Assembly (NCBI GenBank): GCA_036768485.1
Contig: JAVLUZ010000165.1
Span: 2,430,075-2,494,074 of the forward strand
Origin: Mermis nigrescens
Lineage: Eukaryota > Nematoda > Enoplea > Mermithida > Mermithidae
Direction of reading: 5' to 3'
DNA: 64,000 nucleotides
Shown here one piece after another: positions 46,401 to 55,227 of the stretch (the first letter of the stretch is position 1; each line of letters begins with the position of its first letter). Under the pieces are notes generated by a model, which did not search any database, was not told the origin of the DNA, and saw only the letters and a program-made list of their open reading frames with translations. A program made the translations under genes and the position numbers.

Positions 46401-48971
46401 TTTATAACTTTATACGCGCTAAATTTTTCGCTTTGCGCAAAACATATATACTATTACAGTTGTACAATAGGGTATCATAAAAATCGATTGTTTAAAGCTA
46501 GTCATCAAACTTACGATTAATAATTAAGAAATAAATAAAATGAATTAAAATTCAAAGTTCCCCTATCAATCGCGATCAAAACTTATGCTTAATTTAACGC
46601 TAATTTTGAAGTGTTCCTTGGTTTATTCTTAGAACTATATGAAAGCTGAAATCTGAAAGCATCTTGTTTTTAGACTTTACAATATCATTATTTGATTAAC
46701 GTTTCACGGAAAGCCATATTCGTCAACAGAGAATTTGAGTTAGTAGAAAATCCATTGGTACAAAAATCGATGGATACAGTAAGTGCATGAAAGATACCAG
46801 GACATTATATCTTGTACAATCATTAATTAACTAGTTAGTATATTTTTTATTTTTATCATTTGAAGTATGCACAAACGGCCGCTCCAGTACCAGACACTGA
46901 CTGGGTTCTAGATTGCCAAAAGAACAGAAGGGAAAATCTAGGCCAATCAAGGCTATTTTGAAACTTTTCGATTTTTGTTCGTTTTAGGTCAAGGCTATGC
47001 TGTGCATATGTATATCCTGCGAAATCCAAATTCATTAAATCCCCTTTATCAGCATAGATATAACGGCTCGAAATTTAGGGTGGGGAATCTATGGCTATTT
47101 TGGGGGGGTAAATGACCTCCAATGGCCAAAAACGCCTAAAAACGGCCGAAAAATTCCATTTTTTTGCAAAAATCGGGGGGATAAGAAATTTTCTGGCCTT
47201 GGCGGGACGGGGGACAACCGACTTTGGTTGGGGGATGCCCCATCCCCCCTCTTACATGTATGTTTATCTTCTTCCTTTTATGCTGGGCTAATCACACGTT
47301 CGACTAGCCTTATAAGTAATAACTATGTATCTGGTTTCTTATTATTCTTACCTTTCCGTCATAACTTTTTCAATCTGTTTCATCCACTTTTTGTGATCGA
47401 TGTTCTACTATGGAATTATTTTAAAAACTTTTTAGTATATTTGTGTTGTTCTCTATTCTTTTTTCATTCAGTGGAAACGAACAATATTGATCTATTCATT
47501 CATAGAACACGCATACTGAATGTGGTTGTATTGCGTATGAATCAATTTTTTGAAATAATTTTTCTGTTTGTGGTTCTGAATCGTATGTTCCTAAGGGGCT
47601 ATTGTTATTATACTTAGTTAGCAAAACAGGTTTCGAGAAATGCTGAATAATTAATGATAATAGCGTATATCAGGTGGCAATCAAGGTTTTCCGTAAGAAG
47701 AGACTGTATCCCAACTTTTCGTAAAACAACCAGAAATACTCCAAAAGAATCAGTGGTCATTTGTTATACGATTTAGCTAGCTTGCTTTAACTTTGTAAAA
47801 TGGTAAAAATGGTAAAATTCCCTAAGCATGAAGTTACTTGATTCACCTCTGCTGTAGGTGCGGGTGCCTATTTCCCGATACACAGCCCTAGGCCAGCGCG
47901 TCTGAACTAGACCGAGTCTGGGTCACGGGACCGGTGTGACTGCACAGAACGCTGTTACCATCCGCCACACAAGTGCAGCTTCCCATTTATCGACCCCGGA
48001 GGGATGAAAGGCTGGGTTGGCTTTAACTTTGTGCACTATCCTAGTTTGAATAGAATTGTTTCTGTTTAATAATTTGTTTTTGAAATATTTCAAAATTTAG
48101 CGTAACAAACTGCAAGATTATAAAACGATACGGCGATAAGTGCCGATTATCAGAATTTTCATTGGATTAGATAAAATTTAAGCTAAATCATTCTTTACTT
48201 CCAGGAAATCGTTTTTACAAGCAAGCTATCAGATCTTCGTCTCGCACGAATACTTTTTTGTGTAACATTCTAAGTTCGGGAACAATTCAGATGCCTCAAA
48301 CTTTAAGTAAAAAAAGATAGCAAGTCTCTCCTTTTTAGTCATTACCCGGCAAAAGTCGAAAACTCATTTTACCAAATGACTGAATTTCACTGAAAAATTC
48401 TCATCCATTACATTATCTTGGCCATTGCATTGGGCCAATAGAAGGCTGTCTCCCTTCAAATGCGCCCCTGGTGTTTTTACAGAAACAATTGAAAGCTATT
48501 AGAACCCATCTATCTAAAATATTTAAGTGATAAAATTTTATTTTTTGCTATATTGTTTTCAATCCCTGTTGTTCATTCTGACCATAGAAGAGTTTTAATA
48601 GATACTACCTGTATACTCGTATGTAATACGAGTGCATGTGTATAAATTCGTTTTCTTCCTAAAACCATATAAAATCTAAAACCAGCCAAACCATATGTCA
48701 TGCCTTCAAACCATAACAATGCATCAAATTCCCTTTTGTTTGCTAATTCCGGTACCTAGCACAGTATTTTTTGCCATCACTTTATTTTTTTGCATCTAAA
48801 TAATTTGTTTTTTCTAAATAATTATCTGCATGTTTTCCTGTATTTCGACTTTTCTTTTAGATTTTCAACCAACATATGAACAGAACGTTCAATGATAGCG
48901 TGCCAGTAGCGTTTGTGCCGCCAACTTCGTTGTTTCGTTCCCCGTTGTTCGATGATTGTTTTGTTGAATAA
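34377..48971 (+). CDS. NOC4: Nucleolar complex protein 4 (NOC4/NOC4L) homologue, multi-exon
   Basis: NOC4 forms a nucleolar complex with NOP14 and functions in maturation and export of the 40S ribosomal subunit; its C-terminal half is the conserved CBF/Mak21-type domain. Exons found: 34377-34487, 35175-~35321, 37074-37162, 39766-39938, 41291-41401, 45099-45256, 45793-45878, 46674-46778, 48861-48971. The last seven join with compatible phases at GT/AG sites. Key matches: 'ILALNGLFVLITKYNL', 'DYPDFFKQIYSLLTPDIFHL', 'HVPAYLVAAFVKRLSRLAL', 'DPAASKALESSLWEVK'. About 30 residues between exons 2 and 3 are unplaced, because joining their likely donor and acceptor directly creates a stop. The N-terminus is not found. 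The stop TAA lies inside an AATAAA (48967-48972). Introns contain many transposons. Confidence 0.85.
35175..35321 (+). CDS. NOC4: NOC4 exon, mid region (3' edge uncertain)
   Basis: Acceptor 'cattctatgcag'. The peptide starts 'DFVAAILISSEDKPAFHTI' and contains 'IKFFTIESLVDSLEL', matching the NOC4 'lv..ll..eed..ll..f' and 'D.r.yt...v' segment. Possible donors are GTAAAG (35314), GTTAGT (35322) and GTACAT (35350); the given end uses the phase-0 choice. Confidence 0.65.
35690..35795. repeat. Tandem duplication, about 53 bp x 2
   Basis: 'caaaaaatagttggacgcaa' ... 'gtgtatttttatgctttt' is repeated head to tail with a single difference (gagagtaat versus gagaataat). It is in the NOC4 intron. Confidence 0.75.
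35800..36515. repeat. Diverged tandem duplication, about 340 bp x 2
   Basis: 35800-36150 and 36160-36515 share long colinear blocks: 'gagaagttgatgtacagaac', 'ggatcacatgattct', 'ttcgcccctgtctgaaaatcc' (second copy 'ttccgcccctgtttgaaaatcc') and 'taagaaaacggtgtaattta'. The copies differ by about 10-15 percent by eye. Confidence 0.7.
37074..37162 (+). CDS. NOC4: NOC4 exon
   Basis: Two bases plus 29 codons, acceptor 'ctgattttacag', donor GTATGC, phase 0 at the end. 'KKLKRLYSKAWTELIKRK' matches the NOC4 '...f...Wl.fLk.kLp' segment that directly precedes the next exon. Confidence 0.75.
37222..37640 (+). repeat. Dispersed repeat with MITE-like edges (also 39318-39680, reverse at 44575-44990)
   Basis: The block 'gaattcgcgattttccgaaa', 'gagcgtttttagccatctat', 'cggcgtttcgcgctatatac', then 'cagaaacgccgaaaaacgat' and 'gccatgctgtgcatgtctgg' is shared by three copies in NOC4 introns, one of them inverted. 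No coding capacity. Confidence 0.65.
37835..38330. repeat. Candidate foldback element with CATTAGC motifs
   Basis: 'tacgaccctcattagcgctg' + 'gtgctaatg' near 37848 is partly inverse to 'cattagcgtggtgctaaaaa' + 'aaccgta' near 38300-38330. Repeated GCTAAT/ATTAGC motifs lie at both ends. No clear target duplication. Confidence 0.35.
39318..39680 (+). repeat. Second copy of the 37222-37640 repeat
   Basis: Same order of blocks as 37222-37640 ('gaattcgcgattttttcgaa', 'gacgcttcgcgccatatact', 'cagaaacgccgaaaaacgat', 'taccatgctgtgtatgtctg'). It ends about 90 bases before the next NOC4 exon. Confidence 0.65.
39766..39938 (+). CDS. NOC4: NOC4 exon with the LALNGLF motif
   Basis: 57 codons plus two bases. 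Acceptor 'ccatgccag', donor GTAAGG. Contains 'FTDFFYKSYELGSPYNILAL' followed by 'NGLFVLITKYNL', the most diagnostic NOC4 segment (usual 'l.DFLt.ayd.GG..slLALNGLF.Li..hNL'). The final split codon is completed by the exon at 41291. Confidence 0.9.
41291..41401 (+). CDS. NOC4: NOC4 exon with the DYPDFF segment
   Basis: Acceptor 'cttatag', donor GTGAGT. The peptide 'DYPDFFKQIYSLLTPDIFHL' + 'PNRVEFFTLLDTFLSS' matches the NOC4 'eYPdFY.kLY.LLdp.vfH.kYRarFF.L.d.FLsS' block. Confidence 0.92.
42017..44438. mobile_element. Family B hAT-like element, 2,422 bp, nested
   Basis: Starts TAGTGATCGACCGGAG and ends CTCCGGTCGATCACTA (perfect 16-bp inverted repeats). It is flanked by the 8-bp duplication CTCTGGGG (42009-42016 and 44439-44446). 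Just inside both ends lie CCGGCC/CCGGAG repeats (42025-42115 and 44335-44430), plausible transposase-binding arrays. The middle (42610-44220) is an inserted family H composite; I find no transposase. Confidence 0.9.
42610..44220 (+). mobile_element. Family H composite element with hairpin and palindrome motifs
   Basis: Starts CAGTTGCGGATCTAG and ends TTAAATCCGCCCCTG, inverted ends of about 15 bp. A second partial head lies at about 43170. The interior holds the palindrome TTTGTACATGTACAAA (42961-42976, 43804-43819) and several GGCGCGAAGCGCC hairpins (43385-43397, 43649-43661, 43741-43753). The segment 43437-43860 recurs in reverse at 53860-54260 and in family C at 3030-3480. Confidence 0.65.
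44575..44990 (-). repeat. Inverted third copy of the 37222-37640 repeat
   Basis: 'ccagacatactcaacatgg' at the left and 'ggaggaatttttaccggggg' at the right. It contains 'aaaacatcgtttttcggcg', 'tggcgcgaagcgcc' (44781-44794) and 'aaatcgcgaattggg'. The G-rich tail ends with 'cccccaaccccc'. Confidence 0.6.
45099..45256 (+). CDS. NOC4: NOC4 exon with the HVPAYLVAAF segment
   Basis: Acceptor 'cgttttccag', donor GTATGA. 'HVPAYLVAAFVKRLSRLALE' then 'SPPDLIIISLTLIKNW' matches the NOC4 'hlPAYLvAAFiKRLaRLaL.ap' block, which forms a CBF/Mak21-type helical repeat. It starts with one base and ends with one base of split codons. Confidence 0.92.
45311..45540 (+). mobile_element. Family C element, left part
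   Basis: Starts CAGACCGTATCCAGG followed by 'ttttatttcggggggg', as at other family C left ends. It lies 55 bases downstream of a NOC4 exon. No right end was found. Confidence 0.5.
45683..45729. repeat. Near-perfect palindrome of about 46 bp
   Basis: 'aaactcaaaaattttccggc' is followed, after 'tagc', by 'gccggaaaattttgagttta'. It would form a 20-bp stem with a 2-4 base loop. A third partial copy of the arm ('gccggaaaattttgagctac') lies just upstream at about 45665. It is in the NOC4 intron before the exon at 45793. Confidence 0.75.
45793..45878 (+). CDS. NOC4: NOC4 exon with the ALESSLWE motif
   Basis: Acceptor 'atttgtttag', donor GTACAT. 'DDPYLMGETDPAASKALESS' + 'LWEVK' matches the family's 'DPfd..e.DP..s.AleSSLWEl' motif. 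Phase 0 at its end. Confidence 0.92.
46674..46778 (+). CDS. NOC4: NOC4 exon
   Basis: 35 codons, phase 0 at both ends; acceptor 'ttgtttttag', donor GTAAGT. 'TLQYHYLINVSRKAIFVNR' + 'EFELVENPL' matches the NOC4 'lq.HY.p.V...a..i......e.....l' segment. Confidence 0.85.
47053..47262 (+). mobile_element. Family D MITE in the last NOC4 intron
   Basis: Starts CATAGATATAACGGCTC and ends TTACATGTATG. The 8-bp flanks are TTTATCAG and TTTATCTT (6 of 8 match). It contains the family blocks 'gggggtaaatgacctcc' and 'ggcgggacgggggacaacc'. Confidence 0.65.
47671..48470 (+). mobile_element. Family H element with a nested SINE
   Basis: Starts CAGGTGGCAATCAAGG and ends 'cttcaaatgcgcccctg', matching the family H ends. 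The GC-rich SINE-like insert (about 47860-48030) interrupts it. Confidence 0.5.
47860..48030 (-). repeat. SINE with a conserved central domain
   Basis: This is a GC-rich insert in AT-rich DNA. On the minus strand it reads 'cctttcatccctccggggtc' followed by 'gataaatggg', a block I recognise as resembling a conserved domain of several invertebrate tRNA-derived SINEs. Downstream on that strand is '...gtctagttcagacgcgctgg', not clearly a B box. Assignment is from memory of the motif. Confidence 0.4.
48861..48971 (+). CDS. NOC4: NOC4 terminal exon
   Basis: Acceptor 'cttttcttttag'. The peptide begins 'IFNQHMNRTFNDSVPVAFVP' and ends 'LFDDCFVE' before TAA 48969-48971. It matches the NOC4 C-terminus (usual 'yeifer.....vplaf.pp..lf'). 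AATAAA overlaps the stop codon (48967-48972); whether it acts in 3' end formation is unknown. Confidence 0.85.
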   Translation: MFNQHMNRTFNDSVPVAFVPPTSLFRSPLFDDCFVE

Positions 48972-49224
48972 ACGATTTTTTTAATGTTCTAAGTTATACT
49001 TGAAGTTCAGTTGTTCAAATCGGTTTTTTTATCGCTAAGCTTTTCTAAACATTTTAAAACTTACTGACGGTTTGAATTGTTTTTCTCAAAGCAGCTTTAA
49101 TTATCAATACGCCTGAATTCATGAAAAAAAGACTAAATAGGTATCCGAAAATTGTACGCAAATCAGTCTTCAAAATGTCTATTAGGTTCTTATCTATTTT
49201 CTTCATGATGGCTTGATACATATG

Positions 49225-49395
49225 GTCATACAGGGGCAGTGACTAAATTCTGGAGGGTCTGAGTGAAGTAAAAGTGGCAAAAATTTAAAAAAAACATGCC
49301 ACAAATTCAATTTCGAGGGTCTGTCGATTTTTTGGGGTCCATAGGATTCGGGGAGGGGGTACGAACCCTTCCCGTACGCCCATGTGTGCTTATGG
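49225..49395. repeat. G-rich dispersed repeat, related to 58600-58760
   Basis: 'gtgactaaattctggagg' through 'caaattcaatttcgagggtc', 'gattttttggggtcc' and the terminal 'gtacgcccatgtgtg' resembles 58600-58757 ('attcaattctggggttc', 'gattttgggggtcc', 'cacgcccatgtgtgg'). It shares its terminus with family A. Confidence 0.5.
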
Positions 49396-49487
49396 TTCGT
49401 TCATATCACGGACGGCATAGCGTTTACGTAAAAAATAAATAGCAATCAATCGTGGGCAATGCATTAGTTTGGATGAGGGGTCCAGAG

Positions 49488-49771
49488 CACACCTGGGCGT
49501 GGGGGGGTTTGGGGGGTATGCACCCCCCCAGAAACCAAAATACCCCCCCCCAGAAATCAAAATACCCCCCAGAAATCAAAATACCCCCCCAGAATTCAAT
49601 TTTTGAAAATTTTTTCGTTTTTTTCGCAATTTTTTGATGCCAATGGATAGTGCTTGATGAGAAACGTCGAAAAATGGTGTTTTTATCGCCATACCACCAT
49701 TTTTAAGGCCATTTTTCGACCTTCAAAAAAATCTTGCACCCCCCCCAGAATTTTCTTGCTGCCCACGTATG
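49488..49771 (-). mobile_element. Family A MITE, complete, perfect TSD
   Basis: 284 bp, ends CACACCTGGGC and GCCCACGTATG, perfect 8-bp duplication GTCCAGAG (49480-49487 and 49772-49779). It lies between NOC4 and TBP. This is the cleanest full-length member, with C-runs of 7-9 separated by 'agaaatcaaaata'. Confidence 0.92.
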
Positions 49772-50234
49772 GTCCAGAGAGTCATCAAAGGTTTGAAACA
49801 TTTTTCATTTTTTCTCATTTGCTCTCCGCAGGCATCAAAAATTGCGAGAAAACGGAATAACTTTTCAAAACTTAAGTGGTGATGCCGAACCAGTTTTACG
49901 GGCGAGTGTTCTACCGATTCTGAGGCTTATTCTCACGTTGTATCCTGACTTAGATATAAGCTCAATATGGCCTGCCTCGGGCTCACCCACAGAGTTTTTT
50001 GAATCAAAATGAAATCAAAAATTGATGGAAATGTTAAAATGTAGATATAGCATCAATTGATAGCATTTGGTCGATTTCAAACTTCTGCAACAAAGTTCCG
50101 ACTTTTCTATATTTTCGCTAGGAAAATTTCCACTTCGTATTTCTGAGTAACCTAGTCTATATCCTCCATCCAAACCCTCCATTTGCATGTCTAGTTCAGT
50201 CAGACATGCACATGGGATCTTACTTGACCCCTAA

Positions 50235-51089
50235 GGCCCGAATGACAGAACGTGAGTTAAACGTAACCTTAGGTTAAAGTCGAGTAAAATCCAGAAAAAA
50301 TCTCGGCTTAAACTCCTTTTGGTATGACAGAAAGCGGGTTAACTTTAATCCAAGGTAGTACATCTCGGTTTAAATGTCGGTATGACGGAAAGTGGATTAA
50401 AGCAACGGTGGCTTAAAAATGGTCGATTTAATCCGAGATTTTTAAGCCTAAGCAGGGTTAAATCTCGGTTTCATCTTATTGCATTACTGGCCATGTTTTG
50501 ATTCTGTTGAGCTCAATAATTAATCAGTGCTGTTTCAAACTTAGAGCAAATAGAAAAGCCAGTGCCTGCGCTATTGGTCAAAACAATTTTAAAAGCTCGA
50601 ATTGTTTCGAACATAACTATTAAACAAAAGGCGGTCACATCGATTAGATGCTGATTCAGATTGAGGGACTTCTTATTATTTTATTTTTAATTATTTTCTT
50701 TACTAATTATATTTACTTTGACCGATTATTATTTTCTTGTTTTAATCGCATACGCGATGGTTGACGAATCATTTACAGCATTATTGCATATTACATAACA
50801 TGACCATTGAACGCTTCGCTTAGCAGTACCTGTATCATTTCAGCAGTTCAAATAAACATCTACTGCCTTTGATACATATTCGGCATTGCGAAATACGCGT
50901 CAATCTCGGGTTAATGTAATAGAAAGTCGGATTACCTTGCTTTAACCTTGGGTTAGCTTACCCGAGTTTAACCCACCTTCTGTCATACGGGTTATATTTA
51001 ACCTAAGGTTAAATTTAACAGTGGGTTAGCTAACCCGAGAATTCCCGTTAAGCTGAGGTTAAACTAACCCACGTTTTGTCATTCGGGCC
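50235..51089. mobile_element. PIF/Harbinger-like MITE, 855 bp
   Basis: Starts GGCCCGAATGACAGAACGTG and ends CGTTTTGTCATTCGGGCC, inverted ends of about 25 bp, flanked by TAA on both sides (50232-50234 and 51090-51092). A 3-bp TAA/TTA duplication and a GGCC start fit PIF/Harbinger. The ends are full of subterminal GGTTAA/TTAACC and 'ctcgggttaa' motifs in both orientations. No transposase in the interior. Confidence 0.8.
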
Positions 51090-51682
51090 TAAGAAAGAGA
51101 AAAGGCAAAGCTTTCTGCCAAAATTAAAGCCAAAAATAAACATCAAAGCTTAGATAAAAGAAAGCTTTTTGCAAAAATTAAACCAAAAATAAACAAAAAT
51201 CAAAGCTTTTTGCAGAAATGTTTGAAATGGATCTGAAACTATCAATCAAGGTAGGTACATAGTTTTCATGGTTATTTTAAAGTTAAGGTCAATTTTCAAA
51301 ATAATTTTGGCACAAAAATACGTAGTTCTCTGATTAACTCTTAAACCAGTCATGCTGCTGCGCATCTATAGTCGTGCGTGACACAGAACTAGGTATTTCG
51401 CTGACAATTATCTCGAATCCGGTACGTTTTGTTTGTATCAATATTTTGCTTAAGAAAGTACCCAGGATCAGCCCTGACAAAACAGAAAATTAGTCTTTCG
51501 TTTCCAACTTATTTTCCTTGGAAGTGGTTTAGAAATTAAGATACTCAGAAAATCCAAACTTGCACTACTCTCGATAATTTATAGAACTACTAGGTCTCTA
51601 CCAGACTAAAAGTGGAAAAAGCAACAAAAAACACCTGTTGTACCGTCGTGTAATTTTGTATATCCTGATATCGAGCCGTTAC

Positions 51683-51933
51683 CATACGTGGGCAGCAAGA
51701 AAATTCTGGGGGGGTCCAAGATTTTTGAAGGTCAAAAAATGGCCTTAAAAATGGTGGTATGGCAATAAAAACACCATTTTTCGACGTTTCTCATCAAGCA
51801 CTATCCATTGGCATCAAAAAATTGCGAAAAAAACGAAAAAAATTTTCAAAAATTGAATTCTGGGGGGGTCTTTTGATTTCTGGGGGGGGTCTTTTGGTTT
51901 CTGGGGGGTCCAGACCCCCCACGCCCATGTGTG
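51683..51933 (+). mobile_element. Family A MITE just upstream of TBP, perfect TSD
   Basis: 251 bp, ends CATACGTGGGC and GCCCATGTGTG, perfect duplication GCCGTTAC (51675-51682 and 51934-51941). Its right end is 186 bases before the TBP start codon, so it lies within, or in the intron next to, the 5' region of TBP. Confidence 0.92.
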
Positions 51934-52118
51934 GCCGTTACTTATTCAGCAGATATTTAAAATGCAGCTTAAACTCTTCTGATCAGACAATTCTTAATTT
52001 GCTGTCATTGACATCGCAGCTGACGAACTAAGTGTGTCCTTGTTTTAGCGTTGGCCGATTTAGAGCATCGTCTCTTTGTGCTTCGAGAAAAAGTAGAAAA
52101 AATCTGTCTGCGTTTTCA

Positions 52119-52479
52119 ATGAACGTAAATCAGCAGCATCATATTCAATTTGGAATGAGTCCATCGACGACGAGCGTCGTAGATGGCGTCAACCCTGGCG
52201 ATAACATGCCAACGCCGTTTAAAGCACCTGGCAGCGTTTTGTCTATGGGTTCGAATGTAGTTGTTACTGGTGGTGGCAACGGTAACGGTACAGTCGCTCC
52301 GCTCTTTCCCCCCATGACGCCACTTGTGGCGCCTTCTTCTGTTCATGGGCCGCCGTCTTTGTCAGGGGGTGTTGCTGGAGCATCGATGATGTCGTTTATG
52401 CCTGGCACACCAGCTTCGGCCGCCGATCCAAACGTACCGGTCCCACAGTTGCAGAATATAGTATCGACAGTTAATTTAG
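52119..52479 (+). CDS. TBP: TBP exon 1 (N-terminal tail and start of core)
   Basis: Begins [19 protein letters not shown] and ends inside the glycine codon of 'STVNLG'; donor GTACAT from 52480. The tail has no long polyglutamine run, unlike vertebrate TBP. A likely acceptor 'cttgttttag' (ends 52048) suggests an upstream 5' UTR exon. Confidence 0.93.
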
Positions 52480-55022
52480 GTACATAGGTTTATATGCAAA
52501 TAAATGAGTTATAGTAGGAAGTTCTACATTGTAGCAAAGGGCATTGGATTCAGGAATACAGCTGAAGCTAGTAACCTACATGAGGCGTAAGAGGGACGAG
52601 ATTGCCATACATTTTATTATACAGAATGTATGTCGAGACAAAGAATAGAGCTTTACTTATAAATGAAATTTACTAATGTTTTGACAGCCTAAATTGGCAT
52701 ATATCTATATAGAAACCGCGGGAACTAGCTCCATTTAGTAGCTAAGAAATAGTACTTTTTTGAGTTTTTCAAATTAGCGTTTTTAGCAGCGCCACATTTC
52801 TAGTGATCGTGCAAATATTCATTATATAGATCATTAATTTACTTCGTGTTCGTTTATTTATAGAATTTATATTTTTTGCAGTACAGTACTTTTGTCGCCC
52901 TTACTTGTGAATTCATATTTTGAACGAATTGAATTGTTTATCTAGAGTCAAGTTTTGCCGATTTGTGCTATTGAATTGAATATGTTATTGATTGCTTGTT
53001 AGAAATTTTTTATAATATTCTTGAAAATTTTATCAATTTAATCATTGATTTTTGCCAAAAATCATAGGTAGCGCATTAGCGCGTACCTGTATATAATATA
53101 CTTAGGTACCCCCACACATGTTCACTCCCCCTACAGCTATAACTGCACACTTCTATATTGTGCGCTTTTTTAAGAGATAGATAATAAAAAAATTCGCTGT
53201 CGGTGTTTTTTGCTTTTCTAAAAATCAATACCTGGTGTGAAAAGAGCATGTAAAGTTTTACTGTAACTTTATAACATAGTTTTTGTAAATTTTTTAAAAT
53301 ATAGACAATTCATTATGCTCGATGGCACTTGTTTATTTTTTAAAATTGGCTTATCTCCAGAGTGACAGTGTAAAGAGTGTAAGGAATATGAGGGTAGAAG
53401 ACACATTTTAGTCGAGTTTTCGACCTGTTCATGGCTGCCAAATTCTTTGTATAAAAGTCCCCTAAAAACCTATTTATGGAAATGTACTACGGCTCAAGGG
53501 CTACTTTTGTCTTACCTGCAAACTTTCTCACACTCAAAGTGGAGTTAGATCTAGGGCTTCAAACTTAACACTTTAGTGGATGGTGTCAAAAAACAGATTT
53601 TGTCTCAGATTTCTCTGTCAACTTCTGCGGTTATAAGTCGGAACAAATTGAATAGAATTAAATTATAGTACGTTTGGAGGGCTACACGTCGCAGCAAATC
53701 GCGTTTAAAAATACTCAATATTGAGTTATTTTTGGAGGTGTAAAGCTCGGAATCATGGGTGTAACATGGGGTGAAAAAACACGTTTTCCCCTTTTCTGAT
53801 TGGTTCTTATCTCGAATATTTTGCGGAACAAAAGCACATTTTCTTGTATTCGGCAAGATTTTCTAAATGTACAAAGACTTTTCAGGACCGTCTTTATACA
53901 TGTACAAAGATTTTCAGGAAGACAAAAATTGCAAAAAAGGTCTGCAATTCGCTAAAATTTTCGGCACTTCGCGCCGAAATGAGTAATTGTGTGTTTTATA
54001 TATCTTTATAATGGCAGAAATTGCATTTAAAAAGGAAAAATGTCGAATTTTTCGGCGCTTCGCGCCGTTTTGAAACAATTATTAGTGATTTTCGCCCTCA
54101 GAAACCCAGAAATTAGCTAAAATACACTACCAACGGTCGAACTACTCTGTTTTTACATACTAAAATCGCTTCTGTACCATATCATAGTACGCAAAAATTT
54201 GTGTATGCAAGATGTACAAAGACTTTTAGGGACCGTCTTTGTAAAAGTAAAAACGAACCTTGTATAGAAAGAACACTGAACAGAAGTCGTCTACATATAA
54301 GCGTACTACAATTTAAGGGCTACTAACTGGCCCAAACCGAATATCTTTACACTCAATGGGGAGTTAGGCTGAGATTTTTAAAGTTTACAATGTGTTGCAT
54401 GGCCTCTAAAAAACCCATTCAAAAGTGGTACATAAAAAAACCCACCCTATAACTCAGCTTATATTGGATATCAAATGCTGATTTTTGGTATGCATTTTAA
54501 GCACTATATATTATGCGAGGATAAAACAATGAAAACATTCACGCGATCTACTACAGTGACTAAGAGTATTTTAAAATCTTTCCCTTGCACAAGAACAGAA
54601 CACTGACATCAGTTTCAGGCATGCCCTTATGTTAGGCCATGTCTCAACCGGCATGCAAAATAAATGCCATACCCATATCCATGACCTTTGACCTACAGTA
54701 ATCCTCCAGAGTCGGATTTAAAAAAAACCCACATGTCCTCTAAAAAAACCCAGCTCCAAATTTATTCAAAATTTGTATGAATGAATAGTCCAGTCTGGAC
54801 TATAAGCCCATGAAATTATTTTTTCGAAATTCTCACTAGCTAATGAAAAAAAAATAAATTTTAAAAATGTGTTCCTTAAAAAACCCACTAAGCCTTAAAA
54901 AAACCCGCGATAATTAATATGTGTTGTTTGTTGTTTTCATCAGCTGCATCATCCTATCTGCTTAGAAAAGCTTTGCTTTATCTTTCCTCACCTTACAGCT
55001 TCAATGTACCTTTCACCACTTG

Positions 55023-55072
<50 letters not shown>

Positions 55073-55187
55073 CATTATTATTACTATTATCATTATTATT
55101 ATTATTAATATTATTATTATTATTATTATTATTTTTTTTATTTTATCATTATTATTATTATTATTATCATTATTATTATTATTATTA

Positions 55188-55227
<40 letters not shown>

